DNA of 64,000 nucleotides from JBBIPA01 sp963820495 (lineage in GTDB: Bacteria > Chloroflexota > Dehalococcoidia > GIF9 > UBA5629), in NCBI GenBank assembly GCA_963820495.1, contig CAWGAF010000001.1:620001-684000 (forward strand), given 5' to 3'. Position numbers and translations under genes: made by a program. This document shows, one piece after another, positions 50,357 through 59,346 of this stretch. The first letter of the stretch is position 1; every line of letters starts with the position of its first letter. Under the pieces are notes generated by a model that saw nothing but the letters and a program-made list of their open reading frames with translations, was not told the origin of the DNA and made no database searches.

Positions 50357-51727
50357 ATGCTAAGACCATATCAGCAAGAAGTAGCCAGGGCAGTGCTCAA
50401 CAGCATTCAGGAGAATAGGGGTTTAACCTTCTCCGTGGAGATAGCCCGCCAGGGAGGCAAGAACGAGCTGTCAGCACAGCTTGAAGTGCTGCTGTTGACC
50501 ATGTTTATGGGCAAAGGCGGCAATAGCATTAAATGTGCTCCCACCTTCAAACCGCAGACCATCATCTCTATGATGAGGCTGAAGGAAAGGCTTGACGAAT
50601 TCGGCTTTGCTGGCATCTGGACAACCGAGATGGGTTACATTATCAAGCTGGGTGCCGCCCGCCAGATATTGCTCTCTGCCGAAGAATCGTCTTCCGTAGT
50701 CGGACACACCGCCGACATCCTCCTGGAGATAGACGAATCCCAGGATGTGAGCAAGGACAAGTATACCAAAGAATTCAGGCCTATGGGTTCAGCCCATAAT
50801 GTGACCACCGTCCACTACGGCACAACCTGGGATGATACTACATTACTGGAGGAAGTAAAACAAACCAATCTGGAACTGGAAAAGAGAGATGGCATAAAAA
50901 GGCATTTCCGATATGACTGGCAAGAAGTATCCAAGCATAGTCCTGAATACGGAGCTTTTGTTGAGGCTGAGCGAGAACGGCTGGGCGATGACCATCCCTT
51001 GTTCAAAACGCAATATGCGCTCATACCCATACACGGTGGGGGCGGTTTCCTATCCCGTCAGCAGATAGCTCAGATTCAGGGCGAGCATTCCAGGGTTCAC
51101 CGCCGCAGTCAAGCATCCAGGATATATGTGGCTGGCATCGACCTTGCTGGCGAGTCCGAGGTCACCGAGGAATTGGTCTTAACCAGACCGGGCAGGGATG
51201 CTACTGTAATCACCATTGCCGAGATTGAAGCCACTCAGAATTCACCGAATATGCTAGAGCAGCCAGCTATCAAGGTGATAGAGCATTATTGCTGGGTGGG
51301 GCAAAAGCATCCGCTGCTGTTCCACCAGATGGTGGATATCCTGAAAAACGTCTGGAAGTGCCGCCGCGTTGTGGTTGATGCTACCGGTGCTGGCGAACCT
51401 GTAGCCTCTTTCTTGAAACAAGCCCTGGGCAATAAAGTTATCTCATTCAAATTCACCCAGAATACCAAGTCGGAAGCAGGCTTTGACCTGCTGGCTGTCT
51501 TAAATTCAGGCAGGCTAAAGCTTTACCGTCAGGATGGCTCTGAAGAATACAGAGAGCTTATGCTGGAACTGGAAAAAGCCAGGAGCGTCTACCGTCCCAA
51601 CCAGACGCTGAACTTCTTCGTCGACCCTGCTGACGGTCATGATGATTATCTGATGAGCCTGTCTCTGGTGGTACAGGCAGCCAAGGGATATCTGCCCCGC
51701 AAAGCCACAGGACAGTTTCGTAGCTAG
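50357..51727 (+). CDS. Phage terminase large subunit
   Basis: 456 residues with both enzyme halves. ATPase: Q-motif region RPYQQEVARAV, Walker A-like ARQGGKNE (30-37, an N replacing the usual S/T), Walker B ILLEIDES (121-128), motif III TTVHYGTTWDD. Nuclease (RNase H-like): Asp in YVAGIDLAGE, VVVDATGAGEPV and DGHDDYLMSL. It would package DNA through the portal. All catalytic positions except the Walker A Ser/Thr appear conserved. It is encoded on the opposite strand from portal and capsid genes and about 5.3 kb away, with unrelated genes between. Confidence 0.88.
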   Translation: MLRPYQQEVARAVLNSIQENRGLTFSVEIARQGGKNELSAQLEVLLLTMFMGKGGNSIKCAPTFKPQTIISMMRLKERLDEFGFAGIWTTEMGYIIKLGAARQILLSAEESSSVVGHTADILLEIDESQDVSKDKYTKEFRPMGSAHNVTTVHYGTTWDDTTLLEEVKQTNLELEKRDGIKRHFRYDWQEVSKHSPEYGAFVEAERERLGDDHPLFKTQYALIPIHGGGGFLSRQQIAQIQGEHSRVHRRSQASRIYVAGIDLAGESEVTEELVLTRPGRDATVITIAEIEATQNSPNMLEQPAIKVIEHYCWVGQKHPLLFHQMVDILKNVWKCRRVVVDATGAGEPVASFLKQALGNKVISFKFTQNTKSEAGFDLLAVLNSGRLKLYRQDGSEEYRELMLELEKARSVYRPNQTLNFFVDPADGHDDYLMSLSLVVQAAKGYLPRKATGQFRS

Positions 51728-51746
51728 CGGCTAGAGATTCTTTTTC

Positions 51747-51852
51747 TGTCATTGCGAGCTCCGAGCAATCGGACGAAGCAATCTCTAGGTTTTAGGGAAG
51801 CATAGCGATTGCTTCGTCATCCGCCTGAGGCGGATTTCTCGCAATGACTGGG
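51747..51852. repeat. Family A composite repeat
   Basis: GTCATTGCGAG, insert CTCCGAGCAATCGGA, GAAGCAATCTCTAGGTTTTA, spacer, GATTGCTTCGTC, palindromic insert ATCCGCCTGAGGCGGAT, TCTCGCAATGACTGG. It sits between the convergent terminase and tubulin-like genes. Confidence 0.9.
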
Positions 51853-51862
51853 GGATAAACAA

Positions 51863-51889
51863 AAGAGGAGAGAGTATCTCTCTCCTCTT
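51863..51889 (-). terminator. Rho-independent terminator of the tubulin-like gene
   Basis: A 12-bp perfect stem AAGAGGAGAGAG / CTCTCTCCTCTT with a 3-base loop. On the minus strand it is followed by TTGTTT, 25 bases after the stop at 51914. Confidence 0.8.
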
Positions 51890-51913
51890 CGTCGTGAACG
51901 TTGTAACTAAGAC

Positions 51914-53095
51914 TTAGATTAAGCTGGGCAACTCTTTGGCGGCGTCTTCCATATCACGCAGCCGCCCCGAGGTCTCTCTCAAGCGATCTTTCTGAGTATG
52001 AGCAAAGGCCGAAGCCCTATCATAATAATCACGTATTTTCTGCACAAAGGCTAATTGAGAGAACATGACGGTAACGTCAACCGAATTCTTCTCCCATGGA
52101 AAATCACCAGAACGGATGACGGCATTCTCTGCCAGCTCTCTGAGATAATCGCCCAGTCCCTTGGCGATATCCATGCTCATCTCATGCACCGGTGCCGCCA
52201 GAAGATATAATGCCCTACCGGCATCTTCCGGGCTGCAAGTGACGGAAAGCTCGCTGAGAGCTGCGTCCATAGCTTGCATGGCTCTCAAAGTTTCACTGCT
52301 CTTTTCCCTGAAGCTGGTTTTACGCATTTCCCAGGGGAAACGGAAACCTCTGGGTATATCGGTTCTGCCTACACCCAATGCCGTCCAACCATCAATGGAC
52401 TGAATTATATCCCCAGCATCCATCGTCTTAGAACCTACATGCTTAAACCTGGTCACCTCGCCAGCGCAAAGCAGGTCATAGAAAGGCATTGCAATCTGCT
52501 CGTTTATCCGATTCAGATTAGTAGCCATGCTGGCATCTTTCCTAACATAGCGTTGATTATCAGCCAGGAAAACACCGTCAGCCACTGACTGGATAGACTT
52601 GAGACAGACAGCAGTATTGTAAACGCTCCTCAGCTCAGCTACTTCTTCGTGTTCGAAGGGTAATACTACCAGAGCATATACTGGTTTGCCCACATAGCGT
52701 TCTTTAAGCATCTGGGCGATAATAGATATCGCACCAGAACCAGTGCCGCCGGCAGCGCCGGCAATGAGCATGAACGCATGAGTCTGATAGAAAAGAGGAG
52801 ATGTCCTGATAGCATCGATTACCTTGTCACCGTCCTCTCTGGCCAGTTCAGCACCCATCTCGTTAATCTTACCTACACCATGACCCCAGGTCTTACGTCC
52901 CCCGATAAGAATACGGTGCAGATAGTCAGAGCCAATGTGACTCAAGCCGGTAAGATCAGCCTGATCGGTATTGACAGCAAAGGCGCCTGTTATTATAGTG
53001 GTGCCCCGACTCGATTTCGCTACCTTGCTGAGGCGAACAAATTCATCAGCAACCCTAGAACCACATTGCCCCAGCCCAATAACCATTAATCTCAT
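51914..53095 (-). CDS. Tubulin/FtsZ-like GTPase
   Basis: 393 residues. MRLMVIGLGQCGSRVADEF is the N-terminal nucleotide-binding strand, AVNTDQADL (40-48) matches the FtsZ NTD loop, and IAGAAGGTGSGAISII (111-126) is the tubulin signature GGTGSG. Beyond that it diverges: no clear FtsZ T7 NLDFADV is seen. The C-terminal half is helical (HTQKDRLRETSGRLRDMEDAAKELPSLI). It belongs with tubulin-like, CetZ/FtsZ-like proteins found in Chloroflexota and archaea; polymerisation and function are unknown. Its place beside a terminase gene recalls phage tubulins (PhuZ), but the strand and the repeats between argue that it is chromosomal. Confidence 0.8.
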   Translation of the reverse strand: MRLMVIGLGQCGSRVADEFVRLSKVAKSSRGTTIITGAFAVNTDQADLTGLSHIGSDYLHRILIGGRKTWGHGVGKINEMGAELAREDGDKVIDAIRTSPLFYQTHAFMLIAGAAGGTGSGAISIIAQMLKERYVGKPVYALVVLPFEHEEVAELRSVYNTAVCLKSIQSVADGVFLADNQRYVRKDASMATNLNRINEQIAMPFYDLLCAGEVTRFKHVGSKTMDAGDIIQSIDGWTALGVGRTDIPRGFRFPWEMRKTSFREKSSETLRAMQAMDAALSELSVTCSPEDAGRALYLLAAPVHEMSMDIAKGLGDYLRELAENAVIRSGDFPWEKNSVDVTVMFSQLAFVQKIRDYYDRASAFAHTQKDRLRETSGRLRDMEDAAKELPSLI

Positions 53096-53169
53096 AATTT
53101 ATACCTCACTTTAGTGATTGTAATTTGATTTATATTATATTCTTAATCCCTATTTGTCAAGTAATTGGA

Positions 53170-53362
53170 CTATTATCAAACCCCTCACCCTGTATCCCTC
53201 TCCCCTCTCCAGGGGAGAGGGAAGAATGTTTTTTAAGGAGGCTTCGCCCCCTTTAATTCCCTATCATTAAACTGAGCTTTCTTTTCTGTCCCTCACTTCC
53301 GTCCTATCTTCCCCTATTCTGGCATTACGAGTCCGCCTTAGGCGGGCGAAGCAATCGTTATA
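53170..53362. repeat. Family B and family A repeats
   Basis: 53177-53265: CCCTCACCCTGTATCCCTCTC, CCCCTCTCCAGGGGAGAGGG, then AGGAGGCTTCGCCCCCTTT. 53320-53358: CATTACGAGTCCGCCTTAGGCGGGCGAAGCAATCG, one arm of family A with palindromic insert CCGCCTTAGGCGG. Confidence 0.85.
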
Positions 53363-53365
53363 TTT

Positions 53366-55144
53366 TCACTTCCAGGCTCTTCGCCTAATTGAGACTACTC
53401 GCCAGATAACCAGAGCCAGAATAACAATCACCCCAAAAGCAACTGCAAACAACCACCATTCTCCCCCCACCTTAAACAGTTGTCCATTAGTCCAGTTACT
53501 TTCATTACCAGCACCGTCTACAGCTTTAATTCTCCAGTAATAACTGCCGTCTGGTAATGCCTCATCTTTGGTTAAGGTATACTGTGTCTGTGCCAGCCCT
53601 TCCTTACGAAGTACAGCACCAGTAAATTCAGGGTTATTGCTTATCTCCAGCGTGTAGTCAACACCACTGGTATCTTCTACAGCAGTCCAGCTAAAAGTAA
53701 CCGTAGTGTTGCCCACTAAACCTAGTTTGCTGCCTGCTTCAGGAGATACAGGCCTCGGCATCGGCGGTGACAATGTCTCAGTCTTAAAACTAGCCGAAGC
53801 CACAGATGCTGTAGCATCGATAACGGTTATGGCATGGTCTCCACCAGGTTTGCCCTTAGGGACTTTAAAGCTAGCGGCAAAACTACCTTTGGCATCGGTA
53901 GTGGAACCAGAAGCCACCTGCGTTCCGTCATAACTGATAGTGAGGGGCTGATTAGCCCCAAATCCAGTACCATTAACCACTATATCCGCACCTACACCTC
54001 CAGATGCAGGGTTGACTTCAATATGTGGCGATACGACTAAAGCAGCATCAGCGACATCATCAGACCCGGTGGTCTTTCCCGCAGCATCGACAACATGTTC
54101 ACCGTGGCTGCTTAGCGGCACTTTCAACTTAACCGCCCAGGAACCGTTAGCATCAGCTACAATGCCACTGGTAATCATAGCACCGTCAAATGTGACCAGA
54201 ATGCCGCCTTCATTCTGCTCGAAGCCAATGCCACTGGCCCAAAAATCATCTCCAACTAGGATGACATCACCTAGCTGACCTGAAGCCAGTTCCAGCTTCA
54301 ACACCGGCGACACAGCAAAACTAACCCCTGCCACAGAACCTTCCCCGGTAACATCCCCATAGCTATTTATTCTATGTCCGCCCTTAGTCGATGTGGGAAT
54401 AAAGAAAGTCGATTGCCACGAGCCATTGCTATCAGCAGCGATAGCTGTTTTCACTTTGAGTCCATCATAGGTTATGCTTATGCCCGATTCAGAATTGCCA
54501 AAACCAGTGCCGGATACTGCCACCATAGTTCCCACCCCACCTGCTGTGGGGTTAATATCGATCTTGGAAAGCACTGTGAATGACTTATTATCCACTTCCG
54601 TAGCCGGCGTAGTACCCCCGGCATCTACCACCATGTTGCCAGAACGGTTTGGAGGAATCTCAAAGGTACTTTGCCAATTGCCCTTGCTATCAGCCGAAAT
54701 TCCAGTGGCAATGGCATTTCCTCCAAAGATTACCTCTATACCAGTCTCATTAGCATTGAAGCCTGTGCCGGTAACTGTCAGACTAGAGCCAATATAACCC
54801 TCTGTAGCACTTAACTTAATAGCGGGTAACACATTGAATTCACCGTCGTAGGCATTTCCACCTACTTTAAGAGTAATTTTATATTTACCTCGAGGAGATT
54901 CAGGAACGGTAAAAGTCACACTTGATATTCCTGATGTAGTGCCCTGATTTATAAGTTTCTTATCCTCACCCCAGTAAACGAAATATTCGCCATTACCATA
55001 CGCTAGTATGGAAACAATGGTGACTTCTGACCCTACAAATCCCTGGGCAGGATTCAATGTCAAACCAGCAGCTTCAACCGGCTTTGGCGCTATAAATGCT
55101 GCCAGTGATAATAGAAATACTATCACTGAAGCTTTTAATTTCAT
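53366..55144 (-). CDS. Secreted/anchored TIG-repeat surface protein
   Basis: 592 residues from the ATG at 55144, which has GGAGG 5 bases upstream; earlier in-frame ATGs lack one. A signal peptide (MKLKASVIVFLLSLAAFIAP|KPVEAAG) is followed by five or six TIG/IPT-like beta repeats, each starting like LNPAQGFVGSEVTI, LSATEGYIGSSLTVTGTGF, INPTAGGVGTMVAVSGTGFG, VNPASGGVGADIVVNGTGFG. Then an FN3-like domain (TTVTFSWTAVEDTSGVDYTLEI...GSYYWRIKAVDGAGNESNW), and a C-terminal helix (WWLFAVAFGVIVILALVIWRVV) with a basic end. It is probably a cell-surface protein with a single C-terminal anchor. It shares its final module with the proteins at 45580 and 61497. Confidence 0.85.
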   Translation of the reverse strand: MKLKASVIVFLLSLAAFIAPKPVEAAGLTLNPAQGFVGSEVTIVSILAYGNGEYFVYWGEDKKLINQGTTSGISSVTFTVPESPRGKYKITLKVGGNAYDGEFNVLPAIKLSATEGYIGSSLTVTGTGFNANETGIEVIFGGNAIATGISADSKGNWQSTFEIPPNRSGNMVVDAGGTTPATEVDNKSFTVLSKIDINPTAGGVGTMVAVSGTGFGNSESGISITYDGLKVKTAIAADSNGSWQSTFFIPTSTKGGHRINSYGDVTGEGSVAGVSFAVSPVLKLELASGQLGDVILVGDDFWASGIGFEQNEGGILVTFDGAMITSGIVADANGSWAVKLKVPLSSHGEHVVDAAGKTTGSDDVADAALVVSPHIEVNPASGGVGADIVVNGTGFGANQPLTISYDGTQVASGSTTDAKGSFAASFKVPKGKPGGDHAITVIDATASVASASFKTETLSPPMPRPVSPEAGSKLGLVGNTTVTFSWTAVEDTSGVDYTLEISNNPEFTGAVLRKEGLAQTQYTLTKDEALPDGSYYWRIKAVDGAGNESNWTNGQLFKVGGEWWLFAVAFGVIVILALVIWRVVSIRRRAWK

Positions 55145-55254
55145 CAATGCCTCCGTCGTCATATTGTTGTTATCATAACACAAAGCAAACAAAAGAGGTA
55201 TAGGTCAACTGCCACCCCCTCCCCCGCAACTCCAACTCATCCTTGCCCCTCTTT

Positions 55255-55478
55255 CCCAATTAGGGACATACCTTCAGGTCTGTCCGCCTTGGTATAGACG
55301 TCTACCTTCATTGCAGGAAAAATTATCAGTATCCGGACAGGTCTAAAGACCTGTCCCTAATTATCCTGTCATTACGAGTCCCGATGCAATCGGGACGTGG
55401 TAATCGTTACGTTTTTTCGTCCAACCTAGAGATTGCTTCGTCATCCGCCTGAGGCGGATTCCTCGCAATGACAAGGTA
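55255..55478. repeat. Family C and family A repeats
   Basis: 55262-55365 family C: GACATACCTTCAGGTCTGTCC and GGACAGGTCTAAAGACCTGTCC. 55366-55474 family A composite: CATTACGAG, insert TCCCGATGCAATCGGGA, CGTGGTAATCG, spacer with CCAACCTAGAGATTGC, GATTGCTTCGTC, insert ATCCGCCTGAGGCGGAT, CCTCGCAATGACA. Confidence 0.9.
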
Positions 55479-55491
55479 AGAGCCTCTCGTC

Positions 55492-56769
55492 TTATACATC
55501 TTTGGATAAGGTCGACAGGAATTCAGCATTGTTCTGCGTCTTAGCCAGGCGGTCCAAAAGTCTCTCAGTGGCTCCAGTGCCATTGGGGGAATCTTCTGCC
55601 AGCATACTAACTATGCGTCGCATCAAGTACACCTGCTTCAATGTCGTCTCGTCAAGTAAAAGCTCCTCACGACGAGTGCCGCTTTTCACGATATCTATGG
55701 CTGGGAAAATCCTCTTCTCCGCCAGACGACGATCCAGGTGCAGTTCCATATTACCAGTACCTTTGAACTCTTCATAAATCAGGTCGTCCATGCGGCTACC
55801 GGTATCGACGAGACAAGTAGCGATGATAGTGAGACTACCACCCTCTTCGGTATTGCGGGCAGCGCCGAAAAAGCGTTTTGGTGGATATAGAGCTACTGAA
55901 TCAATGCCTCCAGATAATGTCCGCCCGCTGGGCGGCATAGCCAGATTATAAGAGCGGGTCAGCCTGGTAATACCATCGAGCAAAATAACCACATCCTTAC
56001 CCCCCTCTACTAGCCTCTTAGCTCTATCCAGCGCCAGCTCCGCCACCCTGGTATGATGTTCCACCGGCACATCAAAGGTCGCGGCAATAACCTCGGCCTC
56101 CACCGAGCGCTTCATGTCAGTCACTTCCTCGGGTCTTTCCCCGATCAGACAGACAATAACATGAGTATCTTTATGTTTAGTGATAACAGCATTGGCTATG
56201 CTCTTCAACAGCATAGTTTTACCTGCCTTTGGCGGCGATACAATAAGCCCGCGCTGGCCTTTTCCAATAGGCGCTACCATGTTTATTAACCGTGTTGACA
56301 GGTTACGGGCATCAGTTTCCAAATCAAACATCTTGTCGGGAAAAGTAGGCGTCAGCGAACCAAAATGCCGCCGCGTTCTGCCCTGTTCTGGGTCCTGGTC
56401 ATTTACTTTTTCCACACGGAGCAGGCTATAATATTTCTCACCTTCCTTTGGTGGACGCGCCTGCCCGCTTACCGAATCACCGTTCCTTAAACCAAAACGG
56501 CGAATCTGAGAGTTGGAAATGTAAACGTCATCCGCCCCGGGAAGAAGGCTATCCTGGCGCAAAAAGCCATAGCCATCATCCATAATATCCAGTATACCGT
56601 TGAGATACGTATACCCCTGCTGCTCAGCCTGCACCTGCAACAGGCGTTCAATAATTTCTGACTTCTTCAGCCCCTTGCAGTCGTCAATCCCTTGCTGCGT
56701 GGCTAACTCTATCAGTTCATCACGAGTTTTCTCTTCAAGTTCAGCAACGTTCATAGTGTTCATATTCAT
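55492..56769 (-). CDS. rho: Transcription termination factor Rho
   Basis: 425 residues, full length. The N-terminal helical Rho_N (ELEEKTRDELIELATQQGIDDCKGLKKSEIIERLLQ), the cold-shock-like RNA-binding domain (GILDIMDDGYGFLRQDSLLPGADDVYISNSQIRRFGLRNGD), then the RecA-like ATPase with Walker A (PPKAGKTMLLK), Walker B (VVILLDGITRLTRSYN), the Q-loop and R-loop region (GTGNMELHLDRRLAEKRIFPAIDI). It is an ATP-dependent RNA translocase that ends transcription. GAGGT lies upstream of the ATG at 56769; two further ATGs follow within six codons. Rho next to fructose-6-phosphate-aldolase-like and pyrG genes is a known order in Dehalococcoidia. Confidence 0.97.
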   Translation of the reverse strand: MNMNTMNVAELEEKTRDELIELATQQGIDDCKGLKKSEIIERLLQVQAEQQGYTYLNGILDIMDDGYGFLRQDSLLPGADDVYISNSQIRRFGLRNGDSVSGQARPPKEGEKYYSLLRVEKVNDQDPEQGRTRRHFGSLTPTFPDKMFDLETDARNLSTRLINMVAPIGKGQRGLIVSPPKAGKTMLLKSIANAVITKHKDTHVIVCLIGERPEEVTDMKRSVEAEVIAATFDVPVEHHTRVAELALDRAKRLVEGGKDVVILLDGITRLTRSYNLAMPPSGRTLSGGIDSVALYPPKRFFGAARNTEEGGSLTIIATCLVDTGSRMDDLIYEEFKGTGNMELHLDRRLAEKRIFPAIDIVKSGTRREELLLDETTLKQVYLMRRIVSMLAEDSPNGTGATERLLDRLAKTQNNAEFLSTLSKDV

Positions 56770-56814
56770 AATACCTCACAATTTGTTAATATATATTCGT
56801 ATTTATTTTTATTA

Positions 56815-57012
56815 GCCTCTCACCCTCATCTTAACCTCTCACGTCGAGGGAGAGGAAAGGAGAAAAACCCTAAATTCTAAGCACGAAATCCTAAACAATG
56901 TCAAAACCCAAATGTTCAAAACCACACCGCAAACCCACATCCTCAAGCCTTTTGTCTTTCTGTTTTGAATTTCGCTCATTTTAATTTGTTTAGAATTTAG
57001 ATATTAGTATTT
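56815..57012. repeat. Family B fragment and family D inverted repeat
   Basis: 56815-56862: CCTCTCACCCTCATC...CGAGGGAGAGG. 56866-57012: AACCCTAAATTCTAAGCACG and AATCCTAAAC on the left and TTTGTTTAGAATTTAG, TTAGTATTTAGAAT on the right, around a Cys-poor, non-coding centre. It matches the copy at 28008-28142. Confidence 0.75.
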
Positions 57013-57020
57013 AGAATTTT

Positions 57021-57686
57021 TTATATTAACTTGGTCTCTCCCATTACCTTGTGCCAATCATCCCGAAAGCGGCTGATACCGATATCAGTCAAGGGATGCT
57101 TTATCATTTGCAGCAGCACCTGATAGGGAATAGTGGCAATTGGAGCACCGGCTTGAGCCGCTTCAAGGCAATGTTTCGGATGCCTAATACTGGCAGCAAT
57201 TATTTCCGTCTTGATATCAGGGTATTTTTTAAATACCTCTACAATTTCTCTTATGAGCCTCATGCCATCCTCACCGATATCATCCAGCCTGCCCACAAAC
57301 GGGCTGATGTAAGCTGCGCCTGCCGCAGCCCCCAGCAGAGCCTGGTTTATGGAGAAACACAGAGTAAGATTTACCTTGATGTTTTCCTGGGACAACTGAT
57401 GAGTAGCTTCAATTCCTTCCAGGCTGGCAGGTATTTTTACCACCACATTATTAGCCCACTTGGCAATCTGTCTGGCTTCGGCAACCATACCAGCAACATC
57501 TGTGCTCAGCACCTCGGTGGAAACTGGACCAGGAACAATGGAGCAAATTTTCTGGACAAGCTGCTTATAATCTACCTTGCCTTCCTGTGACACCAGGCTG
57601 GGATTAGTAGTCACACCAGTGATCACCCCCAGCCTCACACCATGGCTGATATGTTCAATATTAGCGGTATCTAAGAATAAACGCAT
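57021..57686 (-). CDS. Fructose-6-phosphate aldolase/transaldolase-like protein
   Basis: 221 residues, the short transaldolase (TalC/Fsa) length. The start MRLFLDTANIEHISHGVRLGVITGVTTNPSLVSQEGK contains the family's D-T-A and T-T-N-P-S motifs, and the Schiff-base Lys is in NVVVKIPASLEGIEATHQL. The C-terminal AGAPIATIPYQVLLQMIKHPLTDIGISRFRDDW is typical. It forms or cleaves C-C bonds in sugar phosphates (dihydroxyacetone transfer), giving a link between pentose and hexose phosphates. It is co-directional with pyrG upstream (31-base gap) and rho downstream. Confidence 0.93.
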   Translation of the reverse strand: MRLFLDTANIEHISHGVRLGVITGVTTNPSLVSQEGKVDYKQLVQKICSIVPGPVSTEVLSTDVAGMVAEARQIAKWANNVVVKIPASLEGIEATHQLSQENIKVNLTLCFSINQALLGAAAGAAYISPFVGRLDDIGEDGMRLIREIVEVFKKYPDIKTEIIAASIRHPKHCLEAAQAGAPIATIPYQVLLQMIKHPLTDIGISRFRDDWHKVMGETKLI

Positions 57687-57717
57687 GTACTCACCTCGGC
57701 TTTAGTAATAACCTGCT

Positions 57718-59346
57718 TCATAATGGTAGTGTCACCTGAGTTCCTTCAACCATGGTCTCCTTAGCAGCATTGATGAAGCTGACAAACAGAGGATGCGGAT
57801 GGTTGGGGCGTGATTTAAATTCAGCATGGAACTGGCAAGCTACCATCCAGGGATGGTCCTTTAACTCAGTTATCTCCACCAGTTTATTATCCAGAGATAA
57901 GCCGCTGGCAACAAAGCCTTTCTGGGCAAATTGCTCGCGGAACCGGTTATTGAATTCAAAGCGATGACGATGGCGTTCATAAACCACTTCTTTGGTATAA
58001 GCTTCAGCCGCATTTGTTCCCGGAACCAGGCGGCAGGGATAGACTCCCAGCCTCATGGTGCCACCCAGATTACTGACCTTCAACTGATCCGGAAGCAAAT
58101 CAATTACTGGATATGGCGTATCCGGGTCAAATTCGGTAGAGTTTGCCAGTTTACTATTCAGCGCATAACGACCGAACTCAATAACCATGACCTGCATACC
58201 CAGACACAAGCCGAGATAAGGAATATTATTCGTCCGGGCATAGGCTGCTGCCGCTATCATACCTTCTATGCCGCGGTAACCAAAGCCGCCAGGAACAATA
58301 ATGCCCTGCGCTGATCTTAACAGATTTTCGCCACCAGAACATTCCAGAGCTTCAGAGTGTATCCATTGCATATTTATTTGTCTGTCATGGTATAGTCCAG
58401 AGTGGCACAGTGCCTCACGCACCGAATAGTAGGCATCCTGAAGCTCCACATATTTGCCCACCAGGGCTATATTCACCGGCTCTTTGGGAGCTTTCAGCTT
58501 AAAAACCATCTGTCGCCACTCTGCGAGGTCGACATCCTTTGCCTCCAACCCCAAACGCTCCACTATCAGGCCGGTAAGACCGGTCTCCTCAAGCATCAGC
58601 GGCACTTCATATATAGTTTCCGCGGTAACCATCGGGATGACAGCATTCCTGTCTACACTGCAAAACAAAGATATCTTTTCCTTTATATTCTCCGAAATGG
58701 GAAAGTCGGAGCGGCACAGAATTATATCTGGCTGGATACCAATACGCCTCAACTCGTTAACACTATGCTGCGTAGGCTTGGTCTTCAACTCTCCTGTGGT
58801 AGCAATATGAGGCAAAAAAGTAACATGGATATAGAGAACATCATCCCTGCCCTCCTCATTTCTCATCTGACGTATAGCTTCCAGAAAAGGTAATCCTTCA
58901 ATATCACCCACGGTACCTCCAACCTCTACAATTACCACCGCAGCCTGGGAGAGCTGAGCTACTTCCCTTATCTTCCGCTTTATCTCATTAGTTACATGGG
59001 GCACCACCTGTATAGTGCCACCCAGGAAATCCCCACGCCTTTCCCCAGCTATCACCGCCGAGTAAATCTGACCTGAAGTAACATTGGAAGCATGGGTCAA
59101 ATCAATATCAATAAACCTCTCGTAATGTCCCAGGTCAAGGTCGGTCTCGGCACCGTCATCGGTGACAAAAACCTCGCCATGTTGATAAGGTGACATCGTT
59201 CCCGGGTCAACATTAAGATAAGGGTCCAGCTTCTGGACCGATACCGAAATATCGCGGCTTTTCAGCACCCTGCCAATGGAAGCCACACTTATGCCTTTGC
59301 CCACAGAGCTGACCACACCGCCAGTGACAAAGATATACTTACTCAT
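57718..59346 (-). CDS. pyrG: CTP synthase
   Basis: 542 residues, full length. The N-terminal synthetase domain begins KYIFVTGGVVSSVGKGISVASIGRVLKSR with Walker-like GGVVSSVGKG, then DPYLNVDPGTMSPYQHGEVFVTDDGAETDLDLGHYERF. The C-terminal glutamine amidotransferase domain has the nucleophile Cys in YLGLCLGMQ and the His/Glu pair in CQFHAEFKSRP. It makes CTP from UTP with glutamine-derived ammonia. The gene starts a minus-strand cluster with the aldolase-like gene and rho. A low-similarity plus-strand frame in the same region is a shadow. Confidence 0.98.
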   Translation of the reverse strand: MSKYIFVTGGVVSSVGKGISVASIGRVLKSRDISVSVQKLDPYLNVDPGTMSPYQHGEVFVTDDGAETDLDLGHYERFIDIDLTHASNVTSGQIYSAVIAGERRGDFLGGTIQVVPHVTNEIKRKIREVAQLSQAAVVIVEVGGTVGDIEGLPFLEAIRQMRNEEGRDDVLYIHVTFLPHIATTGELKTKPTQHSVNELRRIGIQPDIILCRSDFPISENIKEKISLFCSVDRNAVIPMVTAETIYEVPLMLEETGLTGLIVERLGLEAKDVDLAEWRQMVFKLKAPKEPVNIALVGKYVELQDAYYSVREALCHSGLYHDRQINMQWIHSEALECSGGENLLRSAQGIIVPGGFGYRGIEGMIAAAAYARTNNIPYLGLCLGMQVMVIEFGRYALNSKLANSTEFDPDTPYPVIDLLPDQLKVSNLGGTMRLGVYPCRLVPGTNAAEAYTKEVVYERHRHRFEFNNRFREQFAQKGFVASGLSLDNKLVEITELKDHPWMVACQFHAEFKSRPNHPHPLFVSFINAAKETMVEGTQVTLPL

